From the NCBI GenBank assembly GCA_002336975.1, contig DDFA01000002.1, positions 1-29,146 on the forward strand: a DNA stretch of 29,146 nucleotides, in the 5' to 3' direction. This stretch comes from Phyllobacteriaceae bacterium UBA1940 (GTDB taxonomy: Bacteria; Pseudomonadota; Alphaproteobacteria; Rhizobiales; Rhizobiaceae). The position numbers were made by a program, and so were the translations under genes. This document shows, one piece after another, positions 23,878-29,146 of the stretch. The notes under the pieces are model-generated. The model saw only the letters and a program-made list of their open reading frames with translations, searched no databases and was not told the origin of the DNA. Numbering within the stretch: the stretch's first letter is position 1; each line of letters opens with the position of its first letter.

Positions 23878-24738
23878 ATGAGACCTACATTCGAAGCCTG
23901 GGCGAACGGAATGCTGGGCGTGATCATTTTCAGCGGCTCGCTGCCGGCGACGCGGGTGGCGGTGGGCAGTTTTTCGCCGCTGTTCCTCACCTCGGCGCGG
24001 GCGGTGATCGCCGCATTGCTGGCGGCGGCGCTGCTGCTCGCCCTGCGCCAGACCCGGCCGGCGCGCGCCGATCTGTGGTCGCTTGCGGTGACGGCGGCGG
24101 GTGTGGTGATCGGCTTTCCGCTGCTGACGGCTCTGGCGCTCCAGCACATCACCTCGGCGCGTTCGATCGTCTTCATCGGCCTGCTGCCGCTGGCGACCGC
24201 GCTGTTTGGCGTGTTGCGCGGTGGCGAGCGGCCAGCGCCGCTGTTCTGGCTGTTTTCGATCGCCGGCAGCGCGACCGTCGCCGCTTTCGCGCTGACCGGC
24301 GGCGGCGGGGCGTCGCCGGCTGGCGATCTGCTGATGATCGCGGCCGTGCTGGTCTGCGGTCTCGGTTACGCCGAGGGCGCGGTGTTGTCGCGCCGGCTCG
24401 GCGGCTGGCAGGTCATCTCCTGGGCGCTGCTGCTGGCCCTGCCGGCGATGGCCGCCATCATGCTGGCCGCCTGGCCCGAAAATTTCGGCGCGATCGCGAC
24501 GCCCGCCTGGATCGGCCTGGCCTATGTCTCGGTGTTCTCGATGCTTGTGGGGTTCGTGTTTTGGTATCGCGGCCTGGCGCTGGGCGGCATCGCCAGCATC
24601 GGCCAACTGCAATTGCTGCAACCGTTTTTCGGGTTGGCGTTGGCGGCGATCCTGCTTGGCGAGCCGGTGGCGTGGACGATGGTGGCCGCGACCGGGCTGG
24701 TGGTCGCCTTCGTTGGCCTGGCGCGGCGTTTCGCCTGA
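23878..24738 (+). CDS. EamA/DMT-superfamily transporter
   Basis: This is an inner-membrane permease of 286 residues with ten predicted helices in two EamA repeats. The first repeat begins with 'GVIIFSGSLPATRVAVGSFSP' and contains 'FLTSARAVIAALLAAALLLA'; the second includes 'YVSVFSMLVGFVFWYRGLALGG' and 'LQLLQPFFGLALAAILLGEP', a frequent EamA signature. Substrates of such exporters are often amino acids or other metabolites but cannot be read here. The ATG at 23878 has an AGGG box 7 nt upstream; an in-frame ATG at 23863 would add 5 residues. It is divergent from the MocR regulator and probably controlled by it. A terminator follows at 24782-24801. Confidence 0.9.
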   Translation: MRPTFEAWANGMLGVIIFSGSLPATRVAVGSFSPLFLTSARAVIAALLAAALLLALRQTRPARADLWSLAVTAAGVVIGFPLLTALALQHITSARSIVFIGLLPLATALFGVLRGGERPAPLFWLFSIAGSATVAAFALTGGGGASPAGDLLMIAAVLVCGLGYAEGAVLSRRLGGWQVISWALLLALPAMAAIMLAAWPENFGAIATPAWIGLAYVSVFSMLVGFVFWYRGLALGGIASIGQLQLLQPFFGLALAAILLGEPVAWTMVAATGLVVAFVGLARRFA

Positions 24739-24781
24739 TGCGGCTGCGGCGGCCGCAGTGGCCGCCGCCTGTTGCGGGTTC

Positions 24782-24801
24782 GGCCTGCGTCAGGCCTTTT
24801 T
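24782..24801 (+). terminator. Terminator for the EamA gene, overlapping the convergent gene's end
   Basis: GGCCTG-CGT-CAGGCC is followed by TTTTT. It lies 43 bp past the EamA stop and overlaps the last codons of the convergent coiled-coil gene. A second hairpin without a T-run (GGCGGCC / GGCCGCC, 24748-24766) precedes it. Confidence 0.65.
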
Positions 24802-25239
24802 CGCCGGCTTCGCCGGGGTCTTGGCCCGAACCGCCGCTGCGCTGGCGATGGCCTTGGAGGCTTCCGCCTCGGCGCGCTTGGCCAGCGCGACCATGTTTGC
24901 GGCGTAGGCCTCGTGCCATTTGGCGTTGGTCTCGGCGTCGGCCGTCTCGGCCTTGGAGCGCCATTCGTCGGCTTGCTTGCGCGCCGTCGCCATCTGGGTG
25001 TCGAAGCCGGCCTGGAGCTTGTCCCACTGTTTTTTCAGATCGTCGTCGACATTGTCGGCATAGGCCCTGAACTGTTTCGCCCAGTCTTCGCCGCGCTCTT
25101 CGGCCGCCTTTTGCCACTCCCGGGCCTTGGCGGCGGCGTCCTCGCCCTGTGCGGCCAGCGTCTTTTGCCAGTCGCCCAGCTGTGTCTCCAATTTGCGGGC
25201 GCCGTCGGTGAGGGAGTCCAGCAGGTCTGACAGTTTCAT
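24790..25239 (-). CDS. Small coiled-coil protein with Lys/Ala/Pro tail, function unknown
   Basis: This 149-residue, strongly charged, helical protein is not one I recognise by family. Residues 1-130 show continuous amphipathic helix and heptad-like spacing (LLDSLTDGARKLETQLGDW, then KTLAAQGEDAAAKAREWQK) with recurring Trp (QW, EW, DW, KW). The C-terminal 'AAVRAKTPAKPAKKA' is a histone H1-like basic tail. No signal peptide or membrane segment is seen. The ATG at 25239 has GGAGGATC just upstream; an in-frame ATG at 25365 would add 42 Arg-rich residues. Phasin-like granule coating or DNA binding can be imagined, given the PHA genes 2.5 kb away and the PhaF-like helix-plus-basic-tail layout. That is speculation. 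Confidence 0.75.
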   Translation of the reverse strand: MKLSDLLDSLTDGARKLETQLGDWQKTLAAQGEDAAAKAREWQKAAEERGEDWAKQFRAYADNVDDDLKKQWDKLQAGFDTQMATARKQADEWRSKAETADAETNAKWHEAYAANMVALAKRAEAEASKAIASAAAVRAKTPAKPAKKA

Positions 25240-25881
25240 TGTGATCCTCCTGATGTAAGCCGCGCAACGGCCAGCCGCGTTGCGATCAAACGGCCTGAAG
25301 AAAATTCTTTGCTTGGCGCGAAACGTTGTCAACAGGCCTGTCGCGCGACAGCGCCGAAGTCGCACTCAGTCTCGGGTTCGACCGTCGTTTGAGGCGGGGG
25401 AGCGGGTCGCCGCGCGTCTCCGGCAGGCCGGATATCTCCGCCACCATCCGCGGACCATATCCAGCGCCACACTTGCCTGAGACGCCCGGTCGCGCGCCCC
25501 ATTGCCGCCGGCAAGCGGCGGAACAAAGAACAGGGCGACGGACGGGCAGGGGGATAGAACGTGGCTTTTTTTTGAGGGGCGGGGGGAGGAGGCGATAATC
25601 AGGGGCGAGCGGCCAACCCCTCATCCGTCACCTTTTTCCGCATTTGCGTCCGCAACTTCGAGGTGACACCTACTCGCACAAGGGGAGAAGGGGGAGACTG
25701 GCGCTTGGCGTCTCGGCCAATCACAGCTCTTGGAGGCTGGCGCGTATGTTTCCGCGACTTCCCTTCTCCCCTTGTGGGAGAAGGTGTCGCCCCTGATCGA
25801 ACGGCAGTGAGATCGGGAAAAAGGCGACGGATGGGGGGGGAGTGCCTGGCTGGAATACCCTCATCCGGCCCCGCTTTCCCC
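25240..25881. other. 642-bp intergenic region between nrdJ and the coiled-coil gene
   Basis: I see no supported gene. The region holds a 7-bp stem (CGCAACG / CGTTGCG, 25263-25284) in the coiled-coil gene's leader, a small hairpin CCGCCG / CGGCGG near 25503-25520, runs of T and G around 25564-25590, and the nested inverted repeats at 25617-25837. Base composition remains GC-rich. Confidence 0.6.
25617..25837. repeat. Nested inverted-repeat element (Rhizobiales-type intergenic repeat)
   Basis: Inner arms 25665-25691 and 25762-25788 (27 bp each, 2 mismatches) contain the CACAAGGGGAGAAGG / CCTTCTCCCCTTGTG core. Outer arms 25617-25640 and about 25815-25837 are also inverted copies (CCCCTCATCCGTCACC... 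against ...GGCGACGGATGGGG) with few differences. A further partial copy, CCCTCATCCG, lies at 25858-25867. Such CTCATCC / CTTCTCCCC mosaics are frequent, non-coding intergenic repeats in Hyphomicrobiales genomes. Confidence 0.75.
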
Positions 25882-28800
25882 TCAGCTACACCCGCTCGTT
25901 GACCCACACGTGTTGCACTTTTCGCATGTCCCGTTCCTCACCATGGTGAAGTTGGAGCACTCGGTGCACATGTTGCCGGTATAGCCCTGCTGGATCGCCT
26001 GGGCCCGGCGGTCCGCCGCCAGCGCCTTGGCGTCGGCAGCAGCCGTCTGCGCCTTGTCGGTGAACAGGTCGCCGGTGACGGCAGTCGCCGGTTCCGCATA
26101 GGCGGTGCGCGATGCGGCGGCGCTGGCGTCTGCGACACGCTCCGAGGCTTCGTCGGCGGATTCGTCAAACGCGATGTCTTCCGCCAGTTCCTTCGCCCGG
26201 TCCTCATAGTCGCGGCGATAGGCGACGGCCTCCTCCATGCGTTCCGACGCTGCGGTCTGCAGCGCCAGCACGTTTGCGCCGGAGAACGCCGCCTTGGGCG
26301 CCGTGCGGACCGGCGAGGAGTTTGCGCCCCCACCTGACGTCTTTGCGCCCGACTGGCCGCCGGCATGTCCCACCGGCTCATTGCCGATCCCCGAGCGCAC
26401 CAGTTGCGGCTTGTGGCCGCGCGTCAGCCCCTTGGAGAAGGCTGTCGCCTTGCCTTCCTCGATGCCGCGGCCAAGCGCGGTGTTGGAGAAGTCCGACGTG
26501 TCGACATGGGCGAGGTCGCGCCGCTCCAGATAGGAGACGGCGAGTTCGCGGAACACATAGTCGAGGATCGACGTGGCGTTCTTGATCGCGTCGTTGCCGA
26601 CGACCATGCCGGCCGGCTCGAATTTTGTGAAGGTGAACGCCTCGACATATTCGTCGAGCGGCACGCCATATTGCAGGCCAAGCGATATGGCGATGGCGAA
26701 ATTGTTCATCATCGCGCGGAAGGCGGCCCCTTCCTTGTGCATGTCGATGAAAATTTCGCCCAGACGCCCATCGTCGAACTCGCCGGTGCGCAGATAGACC
26801 TTGTGGCCGCCTACCACCGCCTTCTGGGTATAGCCCTTGCGGCGATTCGGCAGTTTTTCACGGTCGCGCACCACGCGCTCGACGATACGCTCGACGATGC
26901 GTTCGGTGATGGTCGCGGCGGCCGCCGCGCGCGGCTGGGCGGCGAGCGTCTCGACCGCATCGTCCTCCTCGTCGCTATCGCTGTCGGCGATCAGCGAGGC
27001 GTTGAGCGGCTGCGACAGTTTTGAGCCGTCCCGGTAGAGCGCATTGGCCTTCAGCGCCAGCTTCCACGACAGCATGTAGGCGCTCTTGCAGTCCTCCACG
27101 GTCGCTTCGTTGGGCATGTTGATGGTCTTGGAGATCGCGCCCGAAATGAAGGGCTGGGCGGCGGCCATCATGCGGATGTGCGAGTCCACCGACAGGTAAC
27201 GCTTGCCGATCTTGCCGCAGGGATTGGCGCAGTCGAACACCGCATAGTGCTCGACCTTCAGGTGCGGCGCGCCTTCCAGCGTCATCGCTCCGCAGACATG
27301 GATGTTGGCGGCCTCGATGTCCCTCTTGGTGAAGCCGAGCGCCGGCAGCGCCTCGAAGGCGGGATCGTTCAGCTGCTCGTCGGTGAAGCCGAGCGCCGAC
27401 TTCATGAACTCTTCGCCAAGCGTCCACTTGTTGAACACGAACTTGATGTCGAACGCCTGTTTCAGCGCGCCGTTGAGCTGGGCGATCCTGTCGTCGGTGA
27501 ACCCCTTGGCTTTCAGCGTCGAGGGATTGATGCCCGGAGCCTGGTTGAGATTGCCGTGGCCGACCGCATAGGCGTCAATCTCGGCGATCTGGGCCTCCGA
27601 ATAGCCGAGTGTGCGCAAGGCTTCCGGCACCGCGGCGTTGATGATCTTGAAATAGCCGCCGCCGGCCAGCTTCTTGAATTTAACCAGCGCGAAATCGGGC
27701 TCGATGCCGGTGGTGTCGCAGTCCATCACCAGGCCGATCGTGCCGGTGGGCGCGATGACGGTGGCCTGGGCGTTGCGATAGCCGTGCTCCTCGCCAAGCT
27801 CGATGGCGCGGTCCCATGCCGCCTTGGCCCGGTCGCCCAGCGCCGACTGCTTCAGGTCCGAATGCACCAGCGGCACGGGATTGACCGAGAGCTTTTCATA
27901 GCCGTCCTTGTCGCCATAGGCGGCGCGGCGGTGATTGCGCATCACCCGAAGCATCGAGGCGGCGTTCTTGTCATATTCGGGGAACGCGCCGAGCTCCGCC
28001 GCCATTTCGGCGGAGGTGGCGTAGGCGACGCCGGTCATGATGGCCGTAAGCGCGGCGCAGATGGCGCGGCCCTCGTCGGAATCGTAAGGGATGCCCGAGG
28101 TCATCAGCAGGCCGCCAATATTGGCGTAGCCCAGCCCAAGCGTGCGGTAGTCATAGGAGAGTTTTGCGATCTCCTTCGACGGGAACTGCGCCATCATCAC
28201 CGAAATCTCGAGCACCATGGTCCACAGCCGCGCGGTGTGCTCATAGGCTTCGATGTCGATGGTTCCGTCCACGTTGCGGTAGGGCAGAAGGTTGATCGAG
28301 GCGAGGTTGCAGGCGGTGTCGTCGAGGAACATGTATTCCGAGCACGGGTTGGAGCCGCGGATCGGGCCGCCGGCGGGCGAGGTGTGCCAGTCGTTCATCG
28401 TCGTGTTGTAGTGCAGTCCCGGATCCGCCGACGCCCAGGCGGCGTATCCGATCTTCTCCCACAGATCCCGGGCCTTGAGCGTCTTCATCGCCTTGCCGTC
28501 CTTGCGGGCGGTCAGCGTCCAGTCGCCGTCGGTTTCCACCGCTCGGAGGAAATCGTCCTTGAGCGAGATCGAATTATTGGAATTCTGGCCGGACACGGTG
28601 AGATAGGCGTCGGAATCCCAGTCGGTGTCGTAGGTCTGGAAGTCGAGCGAGGTGTAGCCCTGCCTGGCGAACTGGATGACGCGCTGGATGTAGTTTTCCG
28701 GCACCGACGCCTTCTTGGCGTCCTTGACGGCGCGCTTGAGCGCCGGGTTCTTGTTGGCGTCGAAACAGTCGTCGCCGTGGCCCTCGCAATTGACGCAGGC

Positions 28801-29146
28801 CTTCATCACCGCGGCCATGTGCTGCTTGACGATCTTTGAGCCGGTGACGAGCGCCGCCACCTTCTGCTCCTCCTTCACCTTCCAGTCGATGAAGGCTTCG
28901 ATGTCTGGATGGTCGGCGTCGACGATCACCATCTTGGCGGCGCGGCGCGTCGTGCCGCCCGACTTGATTGCTCCCGCGGCCCGGTCGCCGATCTTGAGGA
29001 AGCTCATCAGGCCCGACGAGCGCCCGCCGCCCGACAGTTTTTCGCCTTCGCCGCGCAGCATCGAGAAGTTGGAGCCGGTGCCCGAGCCATATTTGAACAG
29101 CCGCGCCTCGCGCACCCACAAATCCATGATGCCGCCCTCGTTGACG
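25882..29146 (-). CDS. nrdJ: Vitamin B12-dependent (class II) ribonucleotide reductase, 5' partial
   Basis: This enzyme reduces ribonucleotides to deoxyribonucleotides using adenosylcobalamin, without oxygen. About 1088 C-terminal residues are in the window; the frame stays open to the right edge ([20 protein letters not shown]), so the N-terminus lies outside. Visible marks are '[12 protein letters not shown]', the active-site region [20 protein letters not shown], '[21 protein letters not shown]' of the barrel, and '[15 protein letters not shown]'. The C-terminal end has six cysteines (CTECSNF...[13 protein letters not shown]), forming the zinc-binding/redox tail typical of the ~1200-residue NrdJ. 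An Ala-rich variable linker precedes it. A Cys-rich insertion '[13 protein letters not shown]' near the left of the barrel is also seen. Any cobalamin riboswitch would lie outside the window. Confidence 0.97.
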   Translation of the reverse strand, partial: VNEGGIMDLWVREARLFKYGSGTGSNFSMLRGEGEKLSGGGRSSGLMSFLKIGDRAAGAIKSGGTTRRAAKMVIVDADHPDIEAFIDWKVKEEQKVAALVTGSKIVKQHMAAVMKACVNCEGHGDDCFDANKNPALKRAVKDAKKASVPENYIQRVIQFARQGYTSLDFQTYDTDWDSDAYLTVSGQNSNNSISLKDDFLRAVETDGDWTLTARKDGKAMKTLKARDLWEKIGYAAWASADPGLHYNTTMNDWHTSPAGGPIRGSNPCSEYMFLDDTACNLASINLLPYRNVDGTIDIEAYEHTARLWTMVLEISVMMAQFPSKEIAKLSYDYRTLGLGYANIGGLLMTSGIPYDSDEGRAICAALTAIMTGVAYATSAEMAAELGAFPEYDKNAASMLRVMRNHRRAAYGDKDGYEKLSVNPVPLVHSDLKQSALGDRAKAAWDRAIELGEEHGYRNAQATVIAPTGTIGLVMDCDTTGIEPDFALVKFKKLAGGGYFKIINAAVPEALRTLGYSEAQIAEIDAYAVGHGNLNQAPGINPSTLKAKGFTDDRIAQLNGALKQAFDIKFVFNKWTLGEEFMKSALGFTDEQLNDPAFEALPALGFTKRDIEAANIHVCGAMTLEGAPHLKVEHYAVFDCANPCGKIGKRYLSVDSHIRMMAAAQPFISGAISKTINMPNEATVEDCKSAYMLSWKLALKANALYRDGSKLSQPLNASLIADSDSDEEDDAVETLAAQPRAAAAATITERIVERIVERVVRDREKLPNRRKGYTQKAVVGGHKVYLRTGEFDDGRLGEIFIDMHKEGAAFRAMMNNFAIAISLGLQYGVPLDEYVEAFTFTKFEPAGMVVGNDAIKNATSILDYVFRELAVSYLERRDLAHVDTSDFSNTALGRGIEEGKATAFSKGLTRGHKPQLVRSGIGNEPVGHAGGQSGAKTSGGGANSSPVRTAPKAAFSGANVLALQTAASERMEEAVAYRRDYEDRAKELAEDIAFDESADEASERVADASAAASRTAYAEPATAVTGDLFTDKAQTAAADAKALAADRRAQAIQQGYTGNMCTECSNFTMVRNGTCEKCNTCGSTSGCS

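Noticed and set aside
23829..25070. 413-residue plus-strand ORF over the EamA and coiled-coil genes
   Set aside because: It overlaps two well-supported genes in other frames and is Arg/Ala/Gly-biased.
27178..28839. 553-residue plus-strand ORF opposite nrdJ
   Set aside because: It is a shadow of conserved NrdJ sequence with no motif of its own.

Overview
The window is about 29 kb of high-GC, gene-dense chromosomal DNA from an alphaproteobacterium, most likely a Hyphomicrobiales (Rhizobiales) member of the Mesorhizobium/Phyllobacteriaceae type. The reasons are the recA-alaS pair, the eukaryote-like NADP isocitrate dehydrogenase, a zinc-ligand-free ribosomal protein S4, a B12-dependent class II ribonucleotide reductase, and a 'CTTCTCCCC...GGGGAGAAG' intergenic repeat of the kind common in these genomes. 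This placement rests on gene content and remembered family features; no search was run.

Layout. Positions 1-3045 hold the 3' end of recA, a strong terminator and alaS. From 3070 to 5927, on the minus strand, lie a TetR-type regulator with two overlapping palindromes upstream, then icd followed by a glutathione S-transferase gene 5 bp downstream. The icd leader carries a terminator-shaped hairpin. From 6170 to 8645 come an epoxide-hydrolase-like enzyme, a doubly damaged di-heme cytochrome c peroxidase pseudogene and a TfoX N-domain protein. From 8721 to 13422 is a housekeeping block: trmJ overlapping murI, a membrane-anchored SH3b protein, rpsD with a leader hairpin and terminator, and ttcA. 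From 13424 to 16578 are a Bcr/CflA-type MFS exporter, monothiol glutaredoxin grxD and a GH25 lysozyme-like lipoprotein.

From 16601 to 22334 lies the most distinctive part, a carbon-storage locus. A wax ester synthase/diacylglycerol acyltransferase (WS/DGAT) gene is divergent from a tight phaJ-phaC-phaZ operon: an (R)-enoyl-CoA hydratase, a PHA synthase with Pseudomonas-like (class II) signatures, and a depolymerase whose catalytic spacing matches Pseudomonas mcl-PHA PhaZ. A further alpha/beta hydrolase gene lies downstream of the WS/DGAT gene behind a promoter flanked by TGC/GCA repeats. Together these could turn beta-oxidation enoyl-CoAs into medium-chain polyhydroxyalkanoate, remobilise it, and alternatively store acyl chains as wax esters or triacylglycerol.

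From 22344 to 29146 come a MocR-type regulator and a divergent EamA transporter sharing a 30-bp inverted repeat, a small coiled-coil protein with a Lys/Ala/Pro tail, an intergenic mosaic of nested inverted repeats, and the C-terminal ~1088 residues of NrdJ, which runs off the right edge. I saw no tRNA, rRNA, CRISPR array, insertion sequence or prophage gene.
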